Source: Trametes villosa
Taxonomy: Eukaryota > Basidiomycota > Agaricomycetes > Polyporales > Polyporaceae
Reading direction: 5' to 3'
Assembly: GCA_002964805.2 (NCBI GenBank)
Contig: PUDQ02000016.1
Span: 124,001 to 188,000, forward strand
DNA: 64,000 nt
Of the stretch, positions 1 through 12,801 are shown piece by piece. Below the pieces are notes generated by a model. That model was given only the letters and a program-made list of their open reading frames with translations, searched no databases and had not been told where the DNA came from. How positions within the stretch are numbered: position 1 is the first letter of the stretch; each line of letters starts with the position of its first letter. Made by a program: the position numbers and the translations under genes.

Positions 1-1677
1 GGATGACGACGCAGATCTGCCTCGCGGCCGAGCGCTTCGCGCCGAACAAACGCTGGCACATCGATACCGTTCTGCGCGTTTTGAGACTGGTGAGCATTGT
101 TCTCACAGGACGTGCTTGCGTTTTCGTCTGAACAGACGCCTCAGGCTGGCAACTTCGTGAGGGAAGAAATTCTCTCCGCATTCATCCGGTTGGTAGCCCA
201 TACCCCTGAACTGCAAGCATACACCGCCTCCAAGCTCTACACTTCCCTCCGCTCGGACATCTCCCAGGAGTCCTTGACGCTTGCGGCAACATGGGTCATC
301 GGCGAGTACAGCGAGATCCTCCTCGAAGGCGGTCTTGTCGACGAGGAGCAGCCTAAGGCGGTGAGTTCGCCTGTCCCATCGACTGGATGTCTGTTGCTGA
401 CAGAGTTTCCACAAGATCTCGGACCAAGAGATCATCGACCTCCTGATCTCCGTCCTCGACTCGCCTTACGCGAACTACCTTACCCGCCAGTTCGTCCTCA
501 CCGCACTCACGAAGATCTCGTCACGGCAAACAACCTCTGCTGCCCAGCAAGAGCGGATACAGACGTTGCTCATGACGTACACGACGAGCCCGGAGCTAGA
601 GCTTCAGCAGCGTGCTGTCGAGTTCGCCAGCCTCTTCAACCTGGGCGAGATCAGGTCGGGCGTGCTCGAGCGTATGCCTGCGCCCGAGCTCAAGGCGACC
701 GTTTTGGGTGTCGGTGAGTCGCATCTTGTTCTCCACGGTGTCTAGGAACTCACATTCTGCTCAGTGAGCGAAAACAAGCCCGTCGGATCTGTCCAGCCCG
801 GCAAAGACGTGAGTGACCCCCGATCTGCCGCTCCTTGGACTTCTAACTGAACATCGCCTGCAGGCGGATCTCTTGGGCGACGACATCTCAACAGCACCGG
901 CTACGAACGGTCAACCCGCCGCTCCAGCGACGCAGGACCTGCTCGCCGAGATCTTCGGCAGCTCAGGAGCCTCCGCGCCCGCGCCCGCGTCCAGCGGTTC
1001 GCCCGCCCCAGCGCCCACCCAGCGCAACATCGCCCAAGACATCCTCGGGCTGTTCGACTCACCCTCCGCTCCTGCCGCCGCCCCGTCTGCAGCGCCTGCG
1101 TACGCCGCGCAGTCCTCCCTGTTCGGTGCCGCCGCACCTGCTGCCGCACCCACGCCACCCCTACCGCAGGCCGCCTCCCCGCCGCCCGCACAGGCCCCGG
1201 CGCCAACGAGCTACACGGCGTACGACAAGAACGAGCTGCGGATAACGCTGACGCCGCAGACGTCGCCGACGCGGCCCGGCCTCGTCCGCATCCTCGCGCA
1301 TTTCGTCGCGACGGGCGCCAACGCGCTGTCTGGCCTCAACTTCCAGGCCGCCGTGCCAAAGGTGTGTTCTATGGTCTCGAGTAGACTGTATGTTGATTAC
1401 TGACTCGCACGTCGTAGTCACAACAACTGCAAATGGCGCCCATTTCCAGTCCGGATGTCGCTCCAGGGCACGCAGAGACGCAGGAGATGCGCGTGCTGGC
1501 CCCTGCTGGCGTGAGTACTCTCGATTACCGTCGACGTTATAAGTAGGGTTAACCTGACCCCCCCTTTAGGCAAACATCCGTCTACGCCTACGCATTGCGT
1601 TCAATGTCGCGGGCCGTGCGGTGCAGGACCAAGTCGACTTTGCCGGGTTCCCGGCGGGGTTGACCGGTGGTTCGTGA
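1..1677 (+). CDS. AP-1 complex subunit gamma (gamma-adaptin), 3' part
   Basis: C-terminal part of the large gamma subunit of the AP-1 clathrin adaptor, which sorts cargo at the trans-Golgi and endosomes. The gene is cut by the window start. Exons read as <3-89, 145-360, 416-713 (the start could be 404), 765-808, 864-1361, 1418-1510 and 1570-1677, all GT-AG and phase-consistent. The first exons hold the end of the helical trunk (RWHIDTVLRVLR; WVIGEYSEIL; ELQQRAVEF). Exon 864-1361 starts with an Ala/Pro-rich hinge, the usual clathrin-binding linker. The end is the gamma-adaptin ear (GAE): an LRITLTPQ strand, then RLRLRIAFNVAG and a stop after GLTGGS. The hinge is low-complexity, so exon edges there rest on phase alone. 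The family assignment is firm. Confidence 0.92.
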
Positions 1678-4104
1678 TGTTCATAATGTGTTCTAGAGTC
1701 TCGGATCGCGTAGTATTTTATCGACCCTTGGAATGCATACCTCTTCGGCTTGTGGCCTGGCGCTGTAACTTGCAAAATGTCAAGCAGCACCCCGACGCGC
1801 CGTTGTCGTGTCCTCAAGACTTCGGATAACGAACACAGCGAACACCGGGACACGATATGGGCTCGGGCGTACCGTCGAAGATGCCCGCGATCTGAAGAAT
1901 GCAATCCGCGCCGTAGGTGTATTCATGTTGGACTGCGTCATTCGTGAGCAGCTTGCTAAGAATGCACTTCGCCCGCGCAGGTTGTCCCCTTGAGTCTCTC
2001 CCGTCTTTCTCAGAGTGGGGCGTTCGCTGACAATTGCATCCACGAGCCATGTCGTCCCATCCCAATGATTTGATCTCCCCCAGGGCCCCCTCCAGACGCT
2101 GCGCCTTATCCAGCGAGCCCACCGGATAGCCTCAAATGCAAGCCGCCGTTCTGCGCGAGAACCCACCTGGTAAACGACTACCCCCCGGTATTCATCTCCC
2201 TCATTCCACCTTGCTGGATACTGCTGATCCGATGCCCCTCTTCGTACCGCGGTCCATGATGCTCGTCGCCCGCCACGCTACCTCACACCGACTCCGACAG
2301 GCCGTTCTCCTGCGCGTTCCTCTACCATCGGCCTCGAACATCTAGTCCCCCCACGCAACGCCCCCAAACATTACAATCCTCCATAACATCTGTATGTACG
2401 CCCCTCCTAAAGCCCAAGACTCTTCTTGTATTGCAGTTCGTAAGTGATGAGCAGCAGTCCTCTTGATAAGTCACAACCTGACGACATACTTACTGGATAC
2501 GGCATTCTCGCAGGCGTCAGGTTTCTAGAGATAGGAGCTGACGTATTTCTTGTGCTTTGCTTATGTCAATACCATCAAGATTCAACTGTCGAACATCGGA
2601 TTTCGTCGGTACACGATACAGAGATGTCGTGATTCGCTGTGCTAACCTCCGCCCTTGTTTGCTAGGGAGGACGCATTGCTTTAACCGGTTGCTCGCTTCC
2701 GATAACGACCGGTGACCGGTGATTTCGCGTCGCTACATACATATACTCCGCGTGGACAAGCGTGCGGGCACGGTCGCAGGGTGTGCATAGCAATCCCTGT
2801 GTCGATACGGCATGGATGCGGCGCATGCAAGCTGCGCCGCCGTGCGGCGTGCCCGGTGCATGAGGCCCGAGGTGCGGCAGGCTCTCCCCCCCTCTGCGAT
2901 CGCCGTCTCTTAGGGTCATTGAGTACGTAGACTGGCGTTGCATGCCTAGACGTACGCGGCGTCTGGAACTGTTCCGGTTGGCGAACTCCGGATGCTGGTA
3001 TTCCAAAAGGAGGACCGGGACTAGAACGGCGAATTGTGAACATCGATGCACAAATCACGTTGGGGTGAGTCGCTTGGGGCACACGTTGTGTGTACGTCTG
3101 TGACGGTATGTGGACGGAGCGCTAGAACGAAGCCCAATCTTCTTATCGAATGCGCTGCCGGATCCACCTGCATAGTTCCGCGAACGTTCGCGATTCGTTT
3201 GTGCAGCCTCGCTGGCGTACGAGTTTCCCAGTGCCGTCACTGGCGCAGACCGCTGCCGTATACGTGATTGTGATCGTCTGCGTCTGCGTCACAGAAGCGA
3301 CCTCTGCCTACAGGTTTTTAAGCGTGTTTCAGACGTGTAGAATTTGGGGGCATGCTATCCACGCTTCAGCGGTGTCCTCTTGAGGACTAACTGTTAGGCC
3401 CGCGCCTCTCAGACACTGCGGAGGGCATTCAACGTGAGACATCGCAAGGAGTCGTGCTGGTCTGTACCAGCTCTCGCACGGGCGTTCCGCCGGTCGATGG
3501 ACGTAGAACTTGTAGAAGAAGAGCGCCACCTGGTGGACCAAACCTTGTTTGACGTCGGCCTCGCGATCACAGGGTTGAAGCCGTGAGGCCTTGAGGCCTT
3601 GAGGGGACAGCGGCAAGCCGGTAACCACGCCGTACATCCCCAGCTGCGTTGATAATATATAACCCTGCTGACATGGCACTCACCTCCGCAAACGCTTGTG
3701 ATCCCCGTACGCACATACATCTGGGACGCATTTCTCGGGTACCCCGAAACCCCATGCTGCACGATAGAAATGACTACTATGCTGGATTTCGGACCCCGTC
3801 CTCACCTCCGGCCTCGACCCCGGGCCCGAGGCCGCCTCAACCCCCGAAGCCCCCGCCCGTGTTCCAGCCGCGTCCGAGTCGCGTAAAACACAACATTCCC
3901 AGAAATGGTGTAAGACTGTCTCCCCTTGATAGCCGGCTTGCAGCCCTGATAACGGTACCCTGGTAGAAAAAGACCGTGACGCAAACTACATCGACTATAT
4001 CATTTTGGCGTCCCGATATCCCCGGTGGTGTGCTTGGATTGCGAGTGCGTTGCATATACTGCTTGCTAGGGCCTCGCTTACAGTTGGCAAATGTTCTGGT
4101 GCAG
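1678..4104. other. Intergenic region, no firm gene
   Basis: No gene is supported. Short open stretches on both strands lack conserved motifs. Minus-strand text at about 1780-2130 has a weakly protein-like flavour (ILSKLLTNDAV, DCILQIAGIF) but frames break repeatedly. The last 350 bases (about 3780-3960) hold a Pro/Ala/Ser-rich open frame (SGLDPGPEAASTPEAPARV) that may be the N-terminal exon of the DUF6535 gene that follows. Confidence 0.4.
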
Positions 4105-6476
4105 GAGGTCTACTGGACCCGGGACGCAGTCTACACCTTGCAGGAGAAGAATGAGGCATACAAGGACGTAGCAGAGGCAGTATACGCATACAGCAACGAG
4201 ATTATCATGCGCTGGAAGAAGGATATCGACACCTATCTCCTCGTCGTATGTATAACAGTATTGCAACTGTTCGTTCGCATGGCCTTGGTTTAACACACAG
4301 TGATCCATAGGCTGGCCTTATCTCCACTATACTCACCGCATTCAACGTGCCGGCATACCTCCTGCTCCAGCAGGACCCGATCTCCCTCTTGCAGCAGATC
4401 TCTAGGAAGTTGGACGGTTCCTCCCACAACTCTGCCCGCCCCACTTCTTCCTCTAGCTTCCACTGTCAGCCATCAGCTACCACCTTCACGGACGCAGGCA
4501 CTCCTCCACCCGTTCCCACCTGGGTATTGTATCTTAACGCCCTATGGTTCTCCGGGCTCGTTTGCAGCCTTGCCTCCGCAACCCTCGGAATCGCGATCAA
4601 GCAGAAGTGGTTGGACGAGTACGAGATTGGACTGACCGGCACCTCCCATCATCTCGCTCGGCTTCGTCAATACCGTTGGAGTCGACTTCAAATGGGGCGG
4701 GCGGGTGCATGCGTCATGATCATGCCAGCCCTCCTTCAAACTTCCTTGATTGCCTTCTTCTCTGGTCTCTTGATTCTACTTTGGAATCTGAATGCGCCTG
4801 TTGCTAGGGCGGTATCCATTCACATCGGGATCATCGCAGTCTGTGCTCTGGCCATGGCCATTGACGACCCCTCTTTCAACTTTGCGGTCAGCTCGGCCTA
4901 TTTCTCTTGCCGAATGCCGACCCTGACCCCCATCCTAGGTCACGCTCTCGTGGATCCACACCGCGTGGCGAGCAGTCAAGCTCAACTTCAACCACCGCTT
5001 GTGCTTGAGTGCGGATGAACATCACTGCTGGTATCCGCGAAGACAGGTGGCGCAGCCGGGATATCGAGTTATCCATCGCACTACGAGGTATATCACTGAG
5101 CTTCAGAGAAAGGCTGGACGACCCGGCCCGGGGCTATTCATTGACATCGACGATGACATTGGGGCTGCGCTGGACATACAGATCATGCTCCAAGCGCATG
5201 TCTCCTCCCTACGCACGCAGGCGCTCTTTTCAGCCACGATACTTCTCATGGATCACAAACACGACTCCGTTGTGGACTACTTCCAACTACTTCACAGATG
5301 CGAGCGAGACCCGTTCGGCATCGCGGCGGACGACACACACGATCGCTTCGCACGCGACAATCAGCAGCGACTTCTGTGGCTCCACACAGCCCTGTGCGTA
5401 CTGCTCGCGACGCCGCGAACGAGTCTATCAGAAGACGATGAAAAGGCTCTGAACACTTACTACGAGGCTGGATCTTGGGCACCCAACATGACACTGGCTA
5501 GCGCAGATTGGGCTATCTCGGCCATCGACGCGATCACCGATCACAACCGATCGCCGAGCCGGGAGCGGGAAATTCTCAACCAGTCCCAGCTCGCTCTGGA
5601 CAGGAAGTTTCTGTTGGATTTCACTAGGGGGCTCCGCAATGATGCAACCGTGGAATTCTCGCTACAAGGTGAGGCTATAGCACTTGTCTGCAGTCGATCG
5701 CTGCGTTGACTATACCGCACAGAAGTCGTAGCTGCGGGGTATCGCGAGGTTCGCCTCGCCGAGCGGACTCGAGAGAAAGCACTTCCAAGCGAGGCGAAGG
5801 CGGCTTGGGCAACGTACCTCAGAAGTACCCACCACTTCCTGGACTGCGCCAGTAAAGCCTTCGAAACCCCTCTCAACGCAGGCGACCTCACTATCGTTCG
5901 TGCCTACGCGCAGGACGTTATCGAACAACTGACTCGCGCTTTGCTGGAGGTGCTTGCGGAGGACAACATTCTACCCAACGTCAAGGTATCCGTCGCCCCT
6001 ACGGCTCTCTTCGACATCGTCCAGCAACTTGCCCAGAGTACATCTGACGACGTGCTGCGCTGTGTCAATGCGAGCCTCGTTCCAGACTTCATAAACCTGG
6101 CAGACACGCTCTACGACTATGGGAGCAGCTCACTGGGAGGATCAACACCGCTCCTCGCACGGGTGCTGAGGTTCAAGGTTATGCGCATTGCAGCCGACTA
6201 CAGAAAGCGGTTAGTCATGACTCTCTTTCGACTTCTCTGCTCGATGTGGCTGCTGACGGATTGCTTTGCACTTCCTCTACGGCCGACTTACATGGTGAAA
6301 TTGATGGGGCGGTGACAAAATCCAGGGAACAGGCGACCACATTCCGGCACCTCACCCATGCCCTTCCATCAGAGGCCATGCCATCTTCCGAGGATGTCCC
6401 TCATTCATCCCACCACGCTTCGTTCTCGGCGGACAGCCCTACGTTGGTAGCTGCTACCCCCGCACCCCTCGCCTAG
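4105..6476 (+). CDS. DUF6535 domain-containing membrane protein (5' end unresolved)
   Basis: Membrane protein of the DUF6535 family, widespread in Agaricomycetes and of unknown function. Exons read as <4105-4245, 4311-4886, 4939-5668, 5723-6209 and 6326-6476, giving at least 694 residues in one phase-closed frame. The first exons carry the family signature: a charged helix (MRWKKDIDTYLLV) joined by a splice to AGLISTILTAFNVPAYLLLQ, then further hydrophobic segments (LYLNALWFSGLVCSLASATL; LLQTSLIAFFSGLLILLW; IHIGIIAVCALAMA). These make about four membrane spans. The rest is a long soluble, helical C-terminal part. The start codon is not fixed: a Pro/Ala-rich open stretch near 3780-3960 could be exon 1. 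The last intron (116 nt) is longer than the others. Family call is good; function is unknown. Confidence 0.75.
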
Positions 6477-8077
6477 CCCCTCAGATGCGTCTGACGCAGT
6501 GGTTTGGAAGGCTCGGCCACGGGCGGTTATGCCTCTAGGTCAAGCACCCAGTGACGCTACCCATTGTACCTCCCTTCCTACCCCGCCTTCCAAGCTTGAC
6601 ATCCCTATACACCTTTGCCTTCCCGGACTCGCCTTCCATCGACTCGCTCCATCCACACCTTTCTTCGACCTTGCCTTCTTCCGACCTGCCCCCGGACCAG
6701 TTTCCCGACAATCCCTTCGTGTCCTAGCCGTCTCCAACATTCCTGCCCCCCGCCAGCTCACAGCGCGCACGGCGGGTCGTCTTACATCTTCACGACTACA
6801 CATCCCCGTCGCCAACATCTCACCTACTCACGCGTATGCGTCACAATCCTCCCCACGTCGAGGCGACACGTCTCCGGAGACATTCTCAAGAGTGTCACCA
6901 TGCTGCCCCCGCCGTCTCAGGATCGTCTGTATGTCTTTCTGACGTTACCTCTGTGTTTTCAGACACGACGCTCATTACATGGCTACTGTCCACCCGCACA
7001 GGTTCTACGCCGACGCGTTATGTCTGACGACCACCTATGCTACCCTCTTTCTCCGTTCCGAGCCTCTCCGAGTCGTGACTCATTCTCGCTGTCTCTGTAC
7101 TACGTACCTACCTAGTTCTCGTGTTGACGTTCTGTTTCCCGTCGCCTCCGTTTTCCTGCTTCGCTTGACTCAGATGTTGTCGCCGCACCGTCGTGTTATC
7201 TTCGTATTGCTACGTACGCTGGATCGTACATGTCCTCGCTCCGACACCTGGCCTCCTTGTGCTTCTAATTAGCTATACACATCTTGGACACATTGCGCTC
7301 GACAGAGGCAGAGTCCCTCGCCATGCGTGCATTCAAACGAGACGCGCCGGAGGTACATCTCGAGCACGGTCACAAAGTAGACGCACTCGGCGTGAACTCT
7401 AACTCTCTGCACCCTGCTGGGGCACGCGGCTGCGCTGATGACTGACAGGAATGGCCCACTGCACCTGTATTATCTCACAATATATGTGCGTCTGACCGTT
7501 AACACTCCGGATTACGACCGACATTGACGACGCATGGGGTGACGGGACCCGAGACGCGTGAGGACGAACCATCGTACATGCGTCGGAATGGGCCGTGCTT
7601 GTGACTCGGAGAGCACAACGTTCTCGCGCCGCGAATAGAGCGGTTTGCGTACTACGTGGGCGTGAGGCATTCGTGGAGAATCTGAGCCCCCCCTGACCGT
7701 CGGTATCAGTGCCACCGGGTTGTCCGGCGAGTCCTTAACATACCTTTGCAGCAGGAAGCCTAGATTCGGCGGTTGCTTCGGGGAGTGCATGTGCGATGGA
7801 CGCAGGGCGCGGCGCACCCCCGAGGCCTGGTCACTGACACCGCTGCTCAGAGGAGTCTATGAGCCACTGGCCGAGAGACGACGGGGACTGCGAGCTTGAT
7901 CGTACCTATCTATGATATCCATCGTCCGGTCAGCGAACTTGGTTTATAGCGTCCGCAAGCGCAGTGACACGCACCGAATGCAATTCAACGTTCAGTCAAG
8001 ACCATTGCAATAGAGAAACCTAAAGTACGCATACACAGCATCGGAAACTATCGTACAACATAAGACATATCTGCGCC
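6477..8077. other. Intergenic, partly pyrimidine-rich
   Basis: The stretch from the DUF6535 stop to the SF3B1 stop. Positions about 6560-7270 are strongly C/T-rich on the + strand and give open frames of Ser/Pro/Leu/Arg-rich text without domains. I see no RNA gene and no conserved coding sequence. Confidence 0.5.
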
Positions 8078-11000
8078 TCAGATGAACATCTGCAACGGGT
8101 GGCGATCGTAGACATTTTGGCCCTCACTGAGCTCGCCGAGGTCGGGGTAGAACGGCACCAGCGCGTCCTCCGCGCCGAGGTACAGCGAGTTGTACACGCG
8201 CCAGTACACCTCGCGCACCTTGCGCGCGGGGTGGAAGAGGCCCTGGAGGGTGTAGCTGAGCAGGACGCCGGGGCCGAGCGTGACGCGCATCGCCTCGATG
8301 GCCTCCATGACCGCGCCGATGACGTGCGGGGACGTCTCGAAGCAGTTCGGCCAGACGAGGTTCATGAGGTGGAGCATTGAGTCCTCGCAGCCGAGGCCGG
8401 CGACGCCCAGCGCGAGATGCTTGACGATTGTGCTCGCGGTTTGCCGATGGACAAGGTCGCGGTCCGTGAGCGCATCTTCGAGCATGGTGACGACGGAGTC
8501 CGCGTAGTACGCCGACTGGGGGCCGACGTACTCGAAGACGAACGAGAGCGCCTTCAGACAACCGGTGCGGACGTTGAGCTCAGCTGTTCGGTACTCGTTG
8601 AGGATGGCGGGGATACATGTAAAGGCTGGGGGGCGATTTTAGCAATACGGCAAAAGACTGAAGATGTACGATGAATAACTCACGTCCGCAAGTCTCCGCG
8701 ACGATAGCGATGGCGACCGTACTGCAGACACGACTCTGGCGTTCTTGCACGCGCAGGTTCGTGAGCAGCACTTGCAAGACGTCCTGGGGACCCAAACTCT
8801 TCGCGATGTAACCGAAAGAGTTGACCGCAGCTCGACGAATACCCTTCTTGTGCGCCTTCAGGAGATCGAGCAGCTCAAAGCAGATACGCATCCACTCGCG
8901 AGCGGGGACGAACTCCGCGCCGCGATCGGCAATACGCCCAATCAAGTTGATTGTCGCCTCCTGCACCTTCTCGTGTCGGTTACGGAGGATAGGGGTCATA
9001 CGAGGAACTAAACGAAAAGGTCAGCGACACATGGCAACCACAACGAGCAGATAGCACTCACGAAGATCCTTCACAGGGGGGTTCATCTGTGTCATACCGA
9101 CGACGTTGGCAATAGCGCCCTCGGCGGCAATGATACTACCCAGGGTGTCGGGGTACTCCTCACCGAGCTGCTCGAAGAGTACGAGACCGAGCTTGCTGAG
9201 GAGCTGGTCCTCGCCGCACTGCTTGATCACGACAGCGAGACGGGTCGTGAGGTCGGCGGCTTGCTGACGGACCTTGGCACTCTTGTTGTTGAGACGCCAA
9301 AGGATGGTCGAGACGATCTGAGTAAGGTATGGCTTGACGCGGATACCTGGGAGGGATAGGTTAGCGAGACTAGGACATGAACCCGGGAATATGCCAAGAC
9401 CTACCCAGCGCGTTGACAACTGTGCCGAAACCGTCAAGCATGACCTGGTCCTCCGTGGTCTGCTCCTGGAAGGCGTAAATGATACCGTCGACGAGTCGGA
9501 CTTCGAGACGCTCGTCGATGTCGGAAGCACCGAGGGACGCGACGACCTTCGTAATGGTCTCCATGACCATCTTCCGGTACGGCTCCGCCTCGTCCTTGAG
9601 GTCGTTGACAATACGCCCCACGATCTCCGCGACGCCGGACTTCTGCGCGAGCTCGACTGTGGTTTCGACGACCTGGCGGTAGTTCCGACGGTCAAGCGCC
9701 ATGCGGCGGACCCAGAACGCCTTGAAGAAGTCGGGGAGGATGTCCTGCTTGATGTACTGCGGGGTGACGCCCTCCGTCGCCGCGCACTGCTGGACGACCT
9801 TCAGGACGATCTTCTTCATCTCCTCGTCCGACGTTTGGAACTCGCGGATGAGGATGATGGTGACCTCCTTGATGTAGTACTGGACGTACTCGGGATCCAT
9901 GAGGGGGAGAATGAATCCGATAGCCTTCAAGAACGCCGCCAAGCTCTTTCCGCGGTGAAGACGAATACCGACCCAGAGCGGCTTCAGCACGTTGTCGAAG
10001 GACTCGATACCGTACGGAGCGGCGGCCTCGGCCAGAGCCGCAAGCGCAAGAGCGGTCATCGTCCGGACCTTCGTCTGCTCGTCCTGGAGACCGTGTGCAA
10101 TGCAGTCGACGAGGTTGCGGAGGTGAGGGAGGACAGCGCAACCCATCATAATGGCGATCTGCTGGACGATGCGGATACCAGTGTGACGGGCTTGCCATGA
10201 CTTCTTACTCCTGCAGACGGCCTTCAAGAAGGGGAGGAGCGAGGGGATACCAAGAGCAGACGCGACGACGGAGAACGCACGAGCGGTGGTGTTGCGCACG
10301 TACTCGTCCGCGTGGTCGATATCGGGACGCATAGTGGAGATCATGTGGGCGAGACCGGCTGCCTTGGACAAGTTCGAGATGATCTCACGACCCTCGACAC
10401 GAGCGTAGTAGTCTTCGTCGATGAGCAGAGGCTCGATGACGACGAGAATCTTGTGCACGTACGGGCGGACGAGGTCGTCGAGCTTATAGAGAACGCGATC
10501 GATGACCTTGACCAGCAAGTGCCGCTCCTGGTCCTCCAGCGTCCGCTCCATGAGCAGAGGCAGGATCTTGTCGAACAGAGGGCCGGCGCCGAACTCGCGT
10601 GCCTTGTCGGTGATTTGGCGGAGGGCGGTTTTGCGGACAGGGGGAGTGCCGTTCTTGATCTTGAGGAGCAGTCGCATGATCTTGCGCTCCTTCATCTCGT
10701 CCACCGACATCTCGGTCTCGTCCTCCTCCTTCAGGATCTTGGCGAAGTACTGAGCATCCTCCGCCTTGAAGAATGCAAGGTTGCCGACACCAGGAATTTC
10801 GGTGGGGAGCTCTGGCGCAAGGCCCGCTGCTGCGGCCATAGCTGCGGCATCCGAGCTCTCTTGAATCTGGAAGCCGCCGACCTCCGTCACGGGTGTGGCA
10901 GACAGCTTGGGGGGTCGGACGAGAGGGGCATAGCCAGGAGGGGGAGTGACAATGGCGTACCCAGCAGAAGGCAAGAGAGCGTCAAGCTCTTCGTCGGTGA

Positions 11001-11697
11001 GGTACCGGTTGTGCTTGTCCTCGTGCATGAGGCCAGGTGCGTTCATGATGATGGGGGTCATGGCCACCTCGGGGGCGGCAGCGGGTGCCTGGTCCCAACG
11101 CGACCTCTTCCCGCCAGGAGTTTCGCCAGCGACGTCGGCAGGGGTCGCATCCCATCTAGACCGCCGCTTCTTCGGCGCAGCGCCCTCGAGAGCCTCTTTT
11201 GACCACTCACCCTTGTTCTCCTTGTCCTCCTCCTTCTCCTTCGCAGGCTCCTCGATGTCCCAGCGCCGCTTGCGCTTCGTGCCCTGGAGCGCGGCGAGCT
11301 CCCTCTGCGCCTCCTCGAGCTCTTCGCGCGGCGGAGTCTTGTCCAGGTCCATCTTCGACTGCCCCGCCTCCCGTGCCTCCTTCTCCTTCTCCTCAATTGC
11401 CCTCCTCACGCGCTCCTCCTCCTTCTCCAGACGCTGCAGCCTCATTGCCTCTTTGTATCCACCGCCGTCTGCATCCTGGCCCTCGGCGACCGCCTTGAAC
11501 GCGTCTGCGCTCTCGTGAGCCTGGCGGTTGAACCTCCTGTTGTGGTAGTCGGACTGGCGCGAAGCGATTTGCCACTTCGAGGCCGTCTCGGCGAACGGGT
11601 CGATGTCCTCCTCCTCCGCCATGTCCGCGAACTCCTGCAGCACCTCCTTCGGCGCGGTGAATGAGTCGATGAGCCGTGGTGATCTTGGAGACGACAT
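8078..11697 (-). CDS. Splicing factor 3B subunit 1 (SF3B1 / Hsh155 / Prp10)
   Basis: HEAT-repeat core of the SF3b complex in the U2 snRNP, which clamps the branch-site duplex in the nucleus. Exons in gene order: 11697-9405, 9346-9062, 9007-8684 and 8625-8078, summing to 1149 residues, near fungal size and shorter than the roughly 1300-residue human protein. The N-terminus (residues about 1-250) is charged and carries three RWD-type U2AF-ligand motifs ([30 protein letters not shown]) that bind UHM proteins. The remainder is HEAT repeats with hallmark blocks ([46 protein letters not shown]). The segment [12 protein letters not shown] matches the HEAT region that holds the human K700 hotspot, and its Lys is present. 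The start Met is the first in frame and begins MSSPRSPR. Identity is very secure. Confidence 0.97.
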
Positions 11698-12041
11698 GAT
11701 GAGAAAGAAAAGCGAGAGAGCGGAAGGGTGCTAGCAAGAGCGGTGGAGTTGAGCGTTTGCGTTCAAGACGTCCACGACAGCTGAGTAAACGACGCCACAG
11801 CGCTGTCTCAAATTCTAATCTCCGACCAAATGGCCCACGAGAGCGCCCAGCCTCTATGCTACCTCTTCGTACAATCCGTCTCGCCTTCGAGCTCTACGTT
11901 TGCAATCCTGGAACACACTGCTGCTCGCACATATTCAGCCCCTGTGTCTCCATTTCTTGCCAGAATACCTGTCGGTTTGCAATGAGCACTATCACCGAGC
12001 TTCGGCATACTCTCCTGCGATCTGAGCTCTGAAGGTCGCAG
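11698..12041. other. Spacer between SF3B1 5' end and MZT1 3' end
   Basis: 344 bases between two minus-strand genes. It should contain the SF3B1 promoter and the MOZART1 3' UTR. I see no clear TATA box or further coding sequence. Confidence 0.4.
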
Positions 12042-12393
12042 CTATCGACCGTTCGTCGTCCGCGTGTTCTTGGCCGCAGCACCCTCTCGTCTCAGCTCCT
12101 GTATGACGGCCTGCGATGAAGCGAGCGATCCACTTCAGCACAGCGAACCCTACGGATCCTACTGCACAGTTGAGGACGCACCGCCAAAGCCTCGGGGTTT
12201 ACACCACTCTCGATCAGGTTCACACATGTCGCCAGGGTCTCCTTGTCAAGGCCTGTGTTGAGGAGCTGGGAGATGTCATCGAGAGCTAGGCGCGCCAGTT
12301 AGTACCGTTCGCGGGGGCGCGGAAGAGGGGAGCGCACGTACTGTTCAAGGTTTCCTGTGCAGCTGAGTGGCGTTCAGCTTCACGTGTCGACAT
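12042..12393 (-). CDS. MOZART1 (Mzt1/GIP1), gamma-tubulin ring complex subunit
   Basis: Tiny microtubule-nucleation factor that joins the N-terminal helices of gamma-tubulin complex proteins and helps the complex dock at the spindle pole body. It has three exons: 12393-12342, 12285-12182 and 12110-12042, coding 74 residues. Each exon is too short to stand out as an open frame. The core reads [19 protein letters not shown], then GVNPEALA spliced to AVIQELRRE, which is the diagnostic MOZART1 signature (LLNTGLDxxTL...[15 protein letters not shown]). The N-terminus [17 protein letters not shown] and a short basic tail ending NGR are poorly conserved, as usual. All junctions are GT-AG and in phase. 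It shares a 408-bp upstream region with the dioxygenase-like gene on the other strand. Confidence 0.93.
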
Positions 12394-12801
12394 ATTGAAC
12401 AGTTCTTCTGTCTCTTCGCGCGCACAACGGCGACTGTGGGTGCGTTCGGTACGCGCGCGTAGTGCGTAGAAGTCCTTGGGAAGTGGCGAAGGCCAAGACG
12501 CGCCCGCCCTGCGCGTCGCGTCGCGCCTCTGGCTGCATGCTTAGTCATATCCGCTGAGCCCCTCCTGCATCCTCACAGGCAACCTGACCAAAGCACGCCT
12601 CTCGAGGCTGAGCAGACGTTATTCATTCGGTGTGAAATGTGCCTCAATTAGACCATGATTCCTAAGTCGAAGATCTTGCGCATAACCGAACGCCACGAGC
12701 AGCGTACTTAAGGCCGGCGCAACACCGGGGGCTAACCGACATCCTTTTACTCTTCGCCCCACCAGCACATACTCCAGCAAACGACCCCAGCTTCCAACGC
12801 A
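12394..12801. promoter_or_regulatory. Divergent promoter region, MZT1 (-) / DOPA dioxygenase-like (+)
   Basis: 408 bases between two divergent start codons, so both promoters must lie here or overlap the neighbours. On the + side a C/T-rich leader (about 12750-12800) precedes the ATG at 12802. No unambiguous TATA box was seen. Confidence 0.4.

Noticed and set aside
1780..2166. Minus-strand frames downstream of gamma-adaptin
   Set aside because: Partly protein-like words, but frames shift repeatedly and the 3' side overlaps the last gamma-adaptin exon. No consistent splice chain was found.
6499..7272. Overlapping plus-strand frames of 147, 166 and 97 codons
   Set aside because: They come from a C/T-rich tract; Ser/Pro/Leu/Arg text in several frames at once, with no conserved motif.
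9334..10200. Plus-strand 288-codon open frame
   Set aside because: Antisense shadow of the SF3B1 coding exon; rich in Asp/Val/Leu/Arg as expected from the reverse of HEAT-repeat codons.
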